From Zygnema circumcarinatum (lineage: Eukaryota; Streptophyta; Zygnematophyceae; Zygnematales; Zygnemataceae), in contig CM074822.1 in NCBI GenBank assembly GCA_037447605.1, positions 1,632,448-1,673,614 on the forward strand: a stretch of 41,167 nucleotides of DNA. The letters are read 5' to 3'. The position numbers and the translations under genes are program-made. Of the stretch, positions 10,886 through 20,919 are shown in pieces (the first letter of the stretch is position 1; each line of letters starts with the position of its first letter). The notes beneath the pieces were generated by a model. That model did no database searches and was not told where the DNA came from. It saw nothing but the letters and a program-made list of their open reading frames with translations.

Positions 10886-11179
10886 GAGTTCTGCGGACGG
10901 AGAAGGACCGGCGAAGGGACGGCCGGGAAGCCCCAGATTGGAATGTTTTCTGGAATTTTGGAAAGCTTTTTAGAGTGAAGTTTGGAGAGGTTTGAAGGAA
11001 ATGGGTTAAAAAAGTAGATAGTTTTTGGAATGTTCCGGTAAAAACCGTCCCAAAACAGAAGGAAATTTGCGAGAACGGTCAGGGTACTAAAAAGAAAGGC
11101 TGCCCAATAAATGTCGGCGGCGACAGGGCTTTTTTGGCAGCTACTCAGCAAAGCGCCGCTCCGCGTGCGCCACAGCTGA

Positions 11180-11710
11180 CACGTGTCGCTGCCCCAAAGA
11201 GGCGAATTTTTGGAAATGCGGGAGAAGATCCATGTCCGGTAGTTCCGTACGGACGAAGTTCTATCTGAGATGTTACTGCTCAGTTAGACGGTAGTTTCCG
11301 AGCAGATCCAGTTCCCGTTTCCAAGAAGTCAAATTTGTCGTTTTTGAGTGTCACATGCAATAGGACGCGCCAGACCGTGAGGGTGCGTTTCCATGGTTCA
11401 ACTTTGTTCAACTGGTTGGATGAAAAACTTGGAAACTGATGACGGAGAGTTTTCAAACCTCCGAAGCGAAGGTTATTCATTCAACTGGTTGAATGAATGC
11501 TGACGTGGTTCAACTTTGCTGATGTAATTCAGATCTCTCCCTCGTACCCGAATAGATAAAAAACGGGGTAGACTCAGGAAAATTAAGTTATCAATCAGGC
11601 AACGCCACGTGGCACGCCATGCTCCCCGCTTCCCTTCGTCCGCGCTTGTGCAAAAAGTCTCGGAAGGTAGGGCTTCATCGTTTGGCGAGATACCACGTGG
11701 ACGCCACGTG
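11180..11710. promoter_or_regulatory. Further CACGTG boxes in the divergent intergenic region
   Basis: Perfect CACGTG palindromes occur at 11180-11185, 11606-11611, 11694-11699 and 11705-11710, three of them inside CCACGTGG-type contexts. They lie 0.7-1.3 kb upstream of PsbS copy B and 1.7-2.3 kb upstream of the ARM-repeat gene, so either gene, or neither, could use them. Confidence 0.45.
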
Positions 11711-11799
11711 GCCCTTTCCCGTTGGTGCTAGCTGCGCAAAAAGCGGCGCCCTTTCGGCTTTCTGGCCGGGGTTCCATTGAGCGGGTCAACGGTAGAGTT

Positions 11800-11935
11800 G
11801 GGGTCACGGGGGGGCACGGGGGGGGCACGGGGGGGGCACGGGAGGGGGGGGCACTGGGACAGTCTGGGAGGCACGGAGCACGGGGGGCACGGGAGGGGGG
11901 CCATGAGGGGTCACGGGGGGGCACGGGAGGCATGC
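11800..11935 (+). repeat. GGGGGGCACGG minisatellite
   Basis: Tandem degenerate units of about 10-14 bp (GGGGGGGCACGG, GGAGGGGGGGCAC) with long G runs. Long frames on both strands across it (Gly/Arg/His or Pro/Cys/Arg-rich) result from the repeat. Confidence 0.8.
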
Positions 11936-11976
11936 CCCCCAATCTTGAAGTTTTTTGAAACGTTAGAAGCAAAACA

Positions 11977-12175
11977 ATGTACATTGGATGGCCTCGCCAT
12001 CGTGAGATCAATGCCACTTCCCTTTTCTCTGGAAGCTAAAACTCCAAGGACCGGTTTCTACAAGTCATCTAATGCTCTAAGACATGCTTCCATATCCCAG
12101 TGCTCTCTGCTAGGACCAGTGAAAGAAAGAGTGAATGGAAATGGCATTGATCTCGTGATGCCATCAAATGTACAT
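11977..12175. mobile_element. MITE-like element with ~56-60 bp terminal inverted repeats
   Basis: The left arm (11977-12032) and the reverse complement of the right arm (12116-12175) align over most of their length. Both start ATGTACATT-GATGGC, share GAGATCAATGCCA-TTCC, and reach CTCT-TGG or CTTTCACTGG. Spacing between the outer ends is 199 bp and no protein is encoded, as expected of a non-autonomous DNA transposon remnant. No clear target-site duplication was found beside the outer ATGTACAT palindromes, so the family is unassigned. Confidence 0.6.
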
Positions 12176-12298
12176 GGTCAAAACCATCATGGGAAACCAC
12201 GAGGGACCTGGTCGCCAAAGACCTAAGGACAACAGAAACAAGCTACGCTTAGGCTCAACAACGCTTCAAGCCCTCCCTCGAAGCAGCCGCGAAGGTCA

Positions 12299-12551
12299 CC
12301 GGCTCCTTTCAAGCTGACGTCACATGGCCCTCATGATCCTATCGGCTCCTTTCAAACTGACGTCACTTGACTGTCATGACCCTACCGGCTCGTTAAGCTG
12401 ACATCACCTGACCGTCATGACCCTACCGGCTCCTTGTAAGCTGACGCCAATCTGACCGTCATGATCCTGCCAACTTCCTTCATATAACGTCACTTTCCGG
12501 TCACACCCTGCCGTCTTTCTCTAACATGACGTCACTTTCCTGTCAAATCAC
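12299..12551 (+). repeat. 41-44 bp minisatellite carrying TGACGTCA motifs
   Basis: Six diverged units start at 12299, 12342, 12385, 12426, 12470 and 12511. Each has the plan CCGGCTCCTTT-AAGC followed by a TGACGTCA-type box and then GACCGTCATGACCCTA. Exact TGACGTCA palindromes lie at 12315-12322, 12358-12365 and 12527-12534, and one-base variants at 12399-12406 and 12485-12492. TGACGTCA is the core of TGA-class/CREB-like bZIP sites. The array is about 0.9 kb upstream of the ARM-repeat gene. Confidence 0.75.
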
Positions 12552-13127
12552 CATCAGTTTCCGTCCAGTCGCTGCCAGTTTCTGTCAAACTGACGCCATT
12601 TTCCGTCCTTTGGCCGCCCTCTTGCGGCCTGGTCTTTTCAGGTCTTCCTTTTCCCCTCGCCCTTTTTCTTGCACGGTTGCAGGCCTTCAGACGGCTTCCA
12701 ACTTTTTCCTGCTCCGCGTCCCACAACGTCTCCGCGTTTCTCACGTCGTCTCGTCTCGTCTGTCGTCGTTCTTCGTCCTCCTTCAAATGTCAATGCGCTT
12801 CTTCTCATATTATTTGAGTCAATGCAAATGATATGATATTGACTTCTACGCTTTGTCATGATATGATTTCGAGTTTCCTTGACCTCAGTTCTGTGCACTG
12901 GAACTGCCGAACTGTCACATGGAACGGCATGCAGGAGTATTGAGTTTGCCCTATTGTTCTTTTGCATCATCTCTGAGCACTTTGGGTTCTTCTCCGCGCT
13001 TAGGTATGATGTCTATGTTTCTCGAAAACATGGAATATGTACCTTCTTTTTTTCTTCTGTTTTTGTTTTGCGGGCATGTTTTTTGCAGGTTTGATTCAAA
13101 AAGTGAGAGGAATGGAGAGAAAAAGAG

Positions 13128-13441
<314 letters not shown>

Positions 13442-13446
13442 GACTG

Positions 13447-14985
13447 ATGGCTGTGAGTGGGATCCTCCTGCAGGAGCATAAAAAAAGGATGACTCATGAG
13501 GATGGCGGCGGAGAAACCACGAGTGGTTCCAACGGAAGCGAGGCAGTCCAAAGCGAATCCCTCCTGCACAGACCTGCTGGGATTCTATGGCACGCTTTTA
13601 CGGAACATGTAATAAGAAGAGATTATGTGGGTGAGAAAATGCCAGAATCATCTTCTTTGAAGGGGAAAATGAACAAGACCAGCAGCAGAAAGTATGAAGG
13701 CCCATCAAAAAGCGCAGTATTAGGGCTGATTGAGCTTTTAGGTCGCGGCTGTTTGAAAGACAGAAGGGAGGCTGCAGACTTTCTAAGAGAGCAATCTAGA
13801 GAATGCATGGAGTCAAGGAAAGCAGTGGTGGATGCGGGCGGGCTTCCTATCATCGTAGGATTGATGAACACAACTGATGATATTATCTTGGAAGATACTG
13901 TAACTGCACTTCATAATCTATCTCTCAGCGATGAGCTGCACAGTTTTTTGGTTACAGCAGATGTGGTAGAAGCTTTGATCCGCGCACTCGAATTTGGTAA
14001 TACAAGGGCGAAGTCAAATGGAGCTGCAACTATTTTCAACCTTTCTAAAGTACCTGAGAATCGAGAGTTTATATCAGGGCATCAGAATCTGTATCGACCG
14101 TTGGTAGAGCTCCTAAGTGTGGAGAACTTAAGGGGGAAAAAGGACGCGGCTCATGCAATGTGCTACTTAACTCTCACATCTCAGGGCAGGAAAAAGCTGG
14201 TAGAGGCTGGGGCTTTGCCTGTTTTAGTTGAAATCTTGAGATTGGTCGTTGATTCTGATAGCTCTGTAGAAGGTATGGAGGAGAAGGTGACAGCTGTCCT
14301 CAGCAATTTGACTAAAAGTTCGGATTCAAGAGTGGCATTAGTTAGTGAAGGAGCCATTGATGTGCTTTCCGATCTCATTCAAATGGGGTCTTCCTTTCGA
14401 GCTCGCGAAGATGCAGTCGGTGCTTTGTTGCGGTTAGCTTGTCATGACCAAAAAACGTTTGGTTTGGTCACGAACGCGGGTCTGCTTCCCGATTTGAGAC
14501 AAATGCTTCACAACGAAGTCATATCAGAGAAGGGAAGGAAGAATGTGAGTTATTTTCCTTACTTTACTTAAATACTTTTTATTTTTTTTTGAGATGGAGA
14601 ACAAAACTTTGGGAAGTGGTTTCTTGCATGCATGCCTGGGTTGACATAGCAACGTTTCTGAAGTCGCTGTCAATTCAAGTCACAATAGGTTTTTAAAGTT
14701 TCCCATGTTTCAACTGCTCCAGATTATGGCTTGATTGCAGAAACAGTCGACTCTGTGAGCTGGAAACGAGTTGTAGTAACTTTTAACTTGGCTTCATGCA
14801 CAGCTTTGATAAAGTTTTAAATTTACCTTTATTTTTAATTTGTTTTTGGGACGTCGATATCACGTGGCATGCAGACGAGGCAGCTCATAGAAATGTTACA
14901 GAGCAAAAACGTAGAGAAGGAGTCGGCTCAAGAAACGAATTCTTCGTTCGCTGGGGAGTTTATGCGGAGTTGGAATCTCAGATAA
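13447..14985 (+). CDS. ARM-repeat protein related to plant U-box E3 ligases, no U-box seen
   Basis: Two exons join in phase: 13447-14544 and 14875-14985, giving 402 residues if the first Met is used. From about residue 95 on it is a run of armadillo repeats: VVDAGGLPIIVGLMN, TVTALHNLSLSDE, SNGAATIFNLSKVPENR, AGALPVLVEILR, KVTAVLSNLTKSSDSR, AIDVLSDLIQMGSS and NAGLLPDLRQMLHNE. The closing helix is split by the intron (GRKN then TRQLIEMLQSKN). The pattern matches the C-terminal half of plant PUB-ARM ubiquitin ligases. No U-box is visible in the first 90 residues, which are Ser/Gly-rich, or upstream, so this may be an ARM-only relative. The start is uncertain: an acceptor-like CTCCTGCAG ends at 13472, and Mets at 13489 and 13639 are alternatives. 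The intron is 330 bp, GTGAGT...GCAG. No stop interrupts the ARM region. Confidence 0.8.
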
Positions 14986-17247
14986 GTCATGAAGGCATTA
15001 TGTTGACTTCTACTTCGTTTGGTAATGTTCAAAGCCGCCTGTTTGTCATTGCGGAGTTCACTTTACAAGTTTACTCTACAGGGACTTCGTTGAGGCTTGA
15101 GGGAACTTGGTCATATGAAAAGACTGTCATATGAAAGGACTTCGACCATGGATGCCTCTAAAGAACAATCTCTTGCCCGTATATGAGAAGGCAGCCGAAT
15201 ATGTTGGTTCTACTCTAATATGTCGGAGCGTTGACCGATAGACCGACCGACCTACCGACCGTAGATAGCGACGAATGTTCTGAAAACCTTAAACGAGTAA
15301 CCTTATAGGTGAGGGAGAGGAGGAGAGAGAGAGAGAGTGCGCAAGGGCGGGGGGTCGAGTGCCCCTGGATACGGTTAGTGCATGTTCATAGATAGGAAAC
15401 TGGGTCTAGTTGGCTACGACTCTACGTTAACTCTTTAATCAGAACTTTGTAAAGAAACGCTTATTATTGGTCCTAATCTTGATCTTTTTCTTAATCTGAA
15501 CCCTCAGTGTAATCTTAGTCTTATTCTCAACCTTAGTCTTAAAACGTAGTCTTAGTTATCTGCTGATCCCTTTCTCCTTGTTCTTCTTTGGGACTCGTCT
15601 TCTCTGCCGCAAGAAAAGGTTACGTCTAGCCGAGGTCAGGGCTCGAAAAGTTTTTTTTTTTCTTTTATCCTAAGGATGGGTCTCCATTGAGGGTAGTAAG
15701 GTATCATGTCAAGCGGAAGCCAATTATGGCTTGCCACGTTTGCAAACTTGATGACGTGGCACGTTTCGATTGCCCATCGACGTATCGCCCTATGTCCGTT
15801 GTCTTGAAGGGATTCTCTGCCTTTTTAGATTTTTGGCGGTCCTTGGCTTTAGGAAAGCGAAGCCGGCAATAAAGGTGCTGCAGGAAGGAAAACAGGAAGG
15901 AAACGTGGAGGGGTGACGGCTAATGCGCAACGTAGGAAGCTTGAGTTTTTAAGGTTTTTTACAGTTTGGGTTTTTAGAGTTTTTAGGGTTTTTTTAGTGT
16001 TAAGCCCCTTAGGTTCGAAGAATTCGATGGAGGGGAAAAGGAGGGAGGATGGCGCCAACCAGACGGATTTGGTTTGGACTTTGGAGAAGAAACGTATTGC
16101 TTCATTTCATTGCCGTTTTGAGCCCACTGTTCAAATGGAGGTCTTTGACTCCTTTTGACCGACTTAGTATCGAGAGGAGGGAGGGCGGGGAGGGGGAGCG
16201 GCAGACGAGGGGATGTTGAAGGGAGGGGGAAGGGGGAGGAGGAGACGAGGGAATGTTGAGGTGATGGGGGAGAAGGGAGAGGGAGAGGGAGGGGATGTCG
16301 AGGGGAGAGGACGAAGTGAGGAGGAGAGGGAGTGGGGGGGGGGGTTGGTAGAGCTTGCAAGGGAGAGACGATGGGAGGTGGAGGGGGAGGGAGAGAGGGA
16401 GAGGAGGGGAAGGTGAGGGGAGGAAAACGAGTAAAGAGAGGAGGGGAGAGGGGAGGGGGAGGCACTCCACACTCGGATTTAGATCTTGGAAGGACGTATG
16501 GAAGCGACATGAGAGAAGATCGGGCACCAATTAGTGCTGACAAATTTTCGACGAAGGGGCTCCAAATTTACTTTCAGATTTCGATAGCCGCTTCCTCGTA
16601 TATTGCTAAAGGGCGAACCTGAGCCAAGCAATAATCTCCGTTTGAAAGTAGCAGCCACAGACTATACTGTACTAGCTGAACGAAAATTCAGAGATGCGGA
16701 CTATTATTGCACTAAGATAAAAAAGTCCATAGACTTGGAACTTCCTAATAGACTTCTAGCAGTCTGGCACGGCGTTTCTAGCACATTCATAACTTAGAAT
16801 CATGATTTAGAATGGGTCCGAACTCTGGGCACGAGGTGGCTCCCTCCAGAAACTGCTGACAGGACCAACCAGAGCAGCTCACACCCCTCAGTGTCCCCCA
16901 AAAAAGTCGTCATAGAGCTGCGCGGTAACAGTGAAGGTTGACATGTGGCATGTGACCATATGTCAAACCAGAAACTTCTTTACAAATTTTACCAAACGAA
17001 AATAACTAATTAATAAAAAAGCACAAAATGCCATCAATCCTGGACCTCCTCCTCCCCCTATCCCCCCGGCTCTGATTTCTCAGTCTATGAAAGCCTCTGA
17101 ATAACCTGCACTCTTTGAGTCCCCGAAGAAGTGAGAAAAAAGAAACTCAACATCACTCAGACTAGACATCACTCATCACTTACATCTCTCTGGCTCAACA
17201 TCACTCACTAAGGCTCAACATCACCCATCAATTACATCACTCTACCA
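14986..17247. other. Intergenic region between ARM-repeat and GNAT genes
   Basis: 2.3 kb with the ARM gene 3' UTR on the left and the GNAT 3' UTR on the right. It holds a CGAC/GACC tetranucleotide patch (15232-15262), ACGTGGC-type motifs near 15750, a GA tract (16160-16465) and a degenerate CTCAACATCACTCA repeat (17150-17245). No gene was recognised. Confidence 0.6.
16160..16465 (+). repeat. GGGAGAGG purine tract
   Basis: About 300 bp of purine-rich sequence containing a unit like GAGGGGATGTTGAGGGGAG, repeated around 16205, 16245 and 16290. Ser/Pro open frames on the minus strand are artefacts of this tract. Confidence 0.75.
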
Positions 17248-19060
17248 TCACTCGCTTTCCTGACCGTTCTGAACAATCTCACGCTCAGGTTCCGATTCAG
17301 CTTCAGAATCCTGCAAATGGTCCGCCGGCCAAGCCAAGTACTTGCGCATAAGCTGACGCCGCCGTTGCAGGAAAAGCAGGAGATAGAATATGTTGTCTGT
17401 GGCCTCCACTTCAAATCCGGCACATCGGTAAAGCGTCTGCGGGATGCTGTCACAAAGGCGGCAATGGAGGTATATGGCACCATAACCAAGGTCCTTACTT
17501 AGGCCTTCAGCGGCTCCCAGAAGGACGCTTGCGATTCCCCTCCTGAACGAACAAGTACAGGCAAAACACTGTCATCGAAACCTAGACTAGAAACCCTAAG
17601 AATCATGGAAGTTATGAAGATTATGAAGGTCATGAGCATCTTGGACAAAAAGCAAAATGAGAAAATGCATAAGCACAACATTGCAGGGGCTATTATTGAT
17701 TGTTGAGTTACGGCTTTCCAGGCTCCAAAGACAGTGGAAGAGTACAACTTGAGTTCAGTCTGATTGTGAAGTTTACAAGCTGTCAAAAGGTGCACTTTAC
17801 AGTGCAATGAGAAGGAAAAAGGGAAATGCGAGGTCCCGGAGAGAGAATAAAAGTAAAGAAGCAAGGTACCTGCGATACTTGTGCAGAACCGCCATATTGC
17901 ATAAGTAAGCAGCTTCTTTAGGAGGGTTCAGAGTGGGAAATACTGGCCGAGCCTTTCCTCCGAATGAGAGTTCCACAGTGCCTGCGACTTGCCCTTGAGA
18001 AGATTCACTCGAATCATTCAACTGATTCTCATTTCTTTCGTAAAGTATTCCGATCAATGTGACGCCGTATGGCAACATAAGGAGGCGTTGTTGAAGGTAA
18101 ACCTTCACCTGCACTGCTCCCTCCCTTCAACAGGCAACCTTTACATCAAAAAAAGATCACAGCATGTCACAGGCATCGGAAAGAAAGAAAAAATCACAGC
18201 ATGTTGTTATATGGAAAAAAACAAAACTGGAACTGGCTTTAAGGTGGGAATCCGGGAGCCAGACTTTGCCAGCAAATGTACTTCTTCAACGAGGATTTCC
18301 CATTCTAAAGAAAACTCTCGACCCTCAAACCTTCCAGTTTGAATGAAAAAACAGCTTCTTGAAAGGTAAGGGTTTTAAGGTTAAAGAGAGAGAGAGAGAA
18401 AGGGTAAACTGAATAGAAGCCTAAGTGTGAGTAGAGCACCTGCAAGCGAAGGAGGGGTCGAAACGTTAAGCCAAAAAGCTCAGCAAAGGAATCAGTCAGA
18501 AGATCGACTGTCTCCTCTAAGCTCTGCGCGGAAAGAGGCCGCACTTCCAGCTCTCCATCTTTGCAGGGAACCCTAATTTCGAACCGCCTTAACCTCACAA
18601 GAGCGCGGGTCTCATCTGCAAGTGTTTGAAACTCTCCGAAACGGGTTTGCAGAAGCTTGGAACTTTCAAGTTCCTCATAACCTTGCGTCAATAATGCTGT
18701 TTCTTTTGGAGAAGGTTTCGGAGAGAGTGTGCCCTCAAAAGGCTCTTCTCCTTCAGAAGCAAGGTCAAGGTTGGTCAGCTCTTCCCCTACTCCTCTCGCA
18801 GGTGCGGTTTCTTCCAGACTTTCAGCATGAAATCTGATATGATATGCATATTTCGAAGTATTTGTAAGCTTTCTGGAGCATATTTTCAGACGAACTGAGT
18901 GAGAGAAGCAGGCATTACGGCCTCCAGGAAACCGGGGCTTGATGGAAGATGCCCTTATAAAAGACGTTTCATATTTAGATGATGTTGTGAGAGAGGGAAT
19001 AGGGGAGGAAGGAGAGGGAAGAGAGAGGAGAGAGGGAGAGCTGTGAGAGAGAGCCGCCAT
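17248..19060 (-). CDS. Plastid-type GNAT-family N-acetyltransferase
   Basis: Three exons in transcription order, 19060-18440, 18108-17870 and 17542-17248, join in phase to 384 residues. The Ser/Pro/Leu-rich N-terminus (MAALSHSSPSLLSLPSPSSP) looks like a plastid transit peptide. An acidic linker follows, then a GNAT fold: FEIRVPCKDGELEVRPLSAQ for the first strand, LLPYGVTLIGILYERN and GTVELSF for the central strands, and AYLCNMAVLHKYRRRGIAS for the acetyl-CoA binding motif A, with R287, R288, G289 and A291 in the R-x-x-G-x-G/A loop. Next come LLGAAEGLSKDLGYGAIYLH and LYRCAGFEVEATDN. Plant plastid GNATs acetylate N-termini or lysines of plastid proteins; the substrate here is not shown by sequence. 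The codons for the loop arginines are split by intron 2. The protein ends in an acidic tail, EREIVQNGQESE. The Met at 19060 is preferred because it has the context GCCATGG. Confidence 0.85.
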
Positions 19061-19122
19061 GGCTTCCCTCTCTCTCCCTCTGCCAAGAAAATGAGACCAG
19101 CAGCAGCAATCAAAGGAGGGCC

Positions 19123-19293
19123 TTTTATCCATACTGGTTCGCCAACCAGTGAAACGTAGCCACGACAGCACAAATGTCCACGTGGCAAATTTCCATTTGA
19201 AAACGTTTTGTAATAACTTCACAGAAGAAGACACGCTGGCAGTAAGCTAGAAGCACGCTGAAGCTATTAGGACGAATCAGATATCTCCACGTG
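19123..19293 (-). promoter_or_regulatory. Promoter of the GNAT gene: TATA-like box and G-boxes
   Basis: On the minus strand GGATAAAAGG lies at about 19130-19121, 60 bp before the start codon. CACGTG boxes are at 19179-19184 and 19288-19293, both in CCACGTGGCA context. These are the same ACGTGGC-type boxes seen before the PsbS genes, in keeping with a plastid-protein gene. Confidence 0.5.
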
Positions 19294-19402
19294 GCATATC
19301 TATGTCATGAGGAGGTTGCCGGCCGGCGAAGAGTGGAGGGGCGCCGGTTTGGAGGCCGCCGGCGATTTCGGTTCGAGCGCAACCATTGAATCCGATTTTG
19401 GC

Positions 19403-20422
19403 AACCATTGGCAATGGTTAGAACGCAACCATTGGCAATGGTTAACGAGCAAGCAACGAATCCAACGGTTGGAAACCATTGGACATAGACAAAGGATGTG
19501 GCGTTGATCTCACTATGCATTGGAAATGCAAAGGATGTGGCATTCTGTTAGAGTTAGACCCTTCAGGAGATGTCCCCTCACTCGCCACTGTAGACATTTC
19601 ACACTGAGAAGTATGCAAGGGAATAGAACACACACTGAGAAACCGTTGGAGAAAGCACTAAGCCTAAAACTCCATTAAGAATAAATGAGATGGTTACAAG
19701 TGATAAGTCTGGCACACAGCCTTACTCTATCATCTAAACCCTTCTCCACGACAGAAACACGCCTGAGCTAACCTAGCTCCTACCTCCTCCATACAGCCTA
19801 CACAAGGCCTGTTGCACACAACAAAGGGAGAAGATACATCCTAAGCTAAGCACTAAACACTATAAATGCCTAAGCGCCAAAGGGAGCCGCAGCTCCTCAT
19901 TCGGCCGCACTCCCACCGCTCCAATAAGTCTCCTCCATGTTTGCCGCTCCTTGCTCGCCTCGACGCCCGCCCTGGCCCTCGTCCTCTGCTTGCTGGCTGC
20001 TCGGCTGGCCATGTCCGCCGCCCGGTGAGCCCGGGAGCTCGTCCTCCTCTGCGCTGCCTCCTTGCAGTCTCTGCCTCCTGCCTCCATCCTCCAGCAGGCC
20101 TGTAACCCTAATTGCCACGTGGTAGTCCTAGATTGGCTGCCCCAATTGGCGCAGCCAACCGGTGGCATCCCGTGCTACCCGCCAAACAATAAGCGTACTA
20201 TTCATTTCACCTGACCGTACATTCGTACATATTGACCAAATCCCATAATGTCGGCTGTACGGAGGTCCATACACCGACACATTCATCTTACGATGAATTG
20301 GAAATAGTTTGAATGTAACCATTGGCAATGGTTTGAGCGCCATAATTGAATCCAATGGTTGGAACCGTTGGCAATGGTTGGCTGAGTCATGAGTCAATGG
20401 TTCTCTACCATTGCCAATGGTT
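19403..20422. repeat. Palindromic 17-mer cluster AACCATTGGCAATGGTT
   Basis: Near-perfect palindromes AACCATTGGCAATGGTT lie at 19403-19419, 19427-19443 and 20317-20333, with one-base variants at 20363-20379 and 20407-20422 and several half sites (AACCATTGAATCC, CCAACGGTTGGAAACCATTGG). Removing the solo LTR (19546-20279) would bring the two groups within about 0.2 kb of each other, so they were once one cluster. Confidence 0.7.
19546..20279. mobile_element. Solo LTR of an LTR retrotransposon
   Basis: The 734-bp element starts TGTTAGAG and ends CCGACA, so it is bounded by TG...CA with the short inverted ends TGT/ACA. It is flanked by a perfect 5-bp target duplication CATTC (19541-19545 and 20280-20284). 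No gag/pol frame or second LTR is present, which fits recombination between two LTRs. Orientation is not settled: a TATAAAT occurs on the + strand near 19861, while the minus strand begins TGTCGGTG, a common LTR start. Frames inside (for example 19860-20168) are not convincing proteins. Confidence 0.75.
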
Positions 20423-20599
20423 GGTCCAGTGGTCCGCCTTTCGGCACAGCGCAAAAGTGACCGGCCGCGCCGGCCGGTTCCCTTTGGCCGGCAGTTCGCC
20501 CGCAAAACGAAAAACGCGCCCGCCCGGAACACGGACGGCCCAATGTACGGCAGATCAGGACCGGTTTCGGCGGTTCTTGCCAACCGACAAGTGCCCATG

Positions 20600-20919
20600 T
20601 GGCAGACACGTGGCGACATTCGGTTCGTTCACGTGGTACCTGTCTTTGACCGTACATGGCTCATATGTGGCTCAAGCACGCTGGTGTGGAACTAGGCTCT
20701 TCGAGAAACGGAGGGAGAGGCAGAGGGCCAGGGAGAGGGAGGGAGAGGGAGAGGGAGAGGGAGAGGGAGAGAGGGGGCAGAGGGTGAGAGGGAAGCGGTT
20801 GCCGCTGGTGGTGGAGATTGTGAGGGAACGGAGAGAACGAGAGAGTGAGCGAGAAAGTGAGAGAGGGAGAGGGAGAGAAAAAGAGGTTGAGAGAGAGGGG
20901 AGTGGGAGAGAGAGAGGCC
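20600..20919 (+). promoter_or_regulatory. Promoter/leader region of the gene starting at 20920
   Basis: CACGTG boxes occur at 20608-20613 and 20631-20636, followed by a GA-rich leader-like tract (20707-20915) running up to GGCCATGGC at the start codon. No clear TATA box is seen. Confidence 0.4.

Noticed and set aside
11595-12226. Possible gene across the GGGGGGCACGG repeat
   Set aside because: Frames depend on the minisatellite and the MITE-like element; no domain or splice support.
19860-20168. Small genes inside the solo LTR
   Set aside because: They fall inside a 734-bp TG...CA element with target duplication and show no gag/pol or cellular domain.
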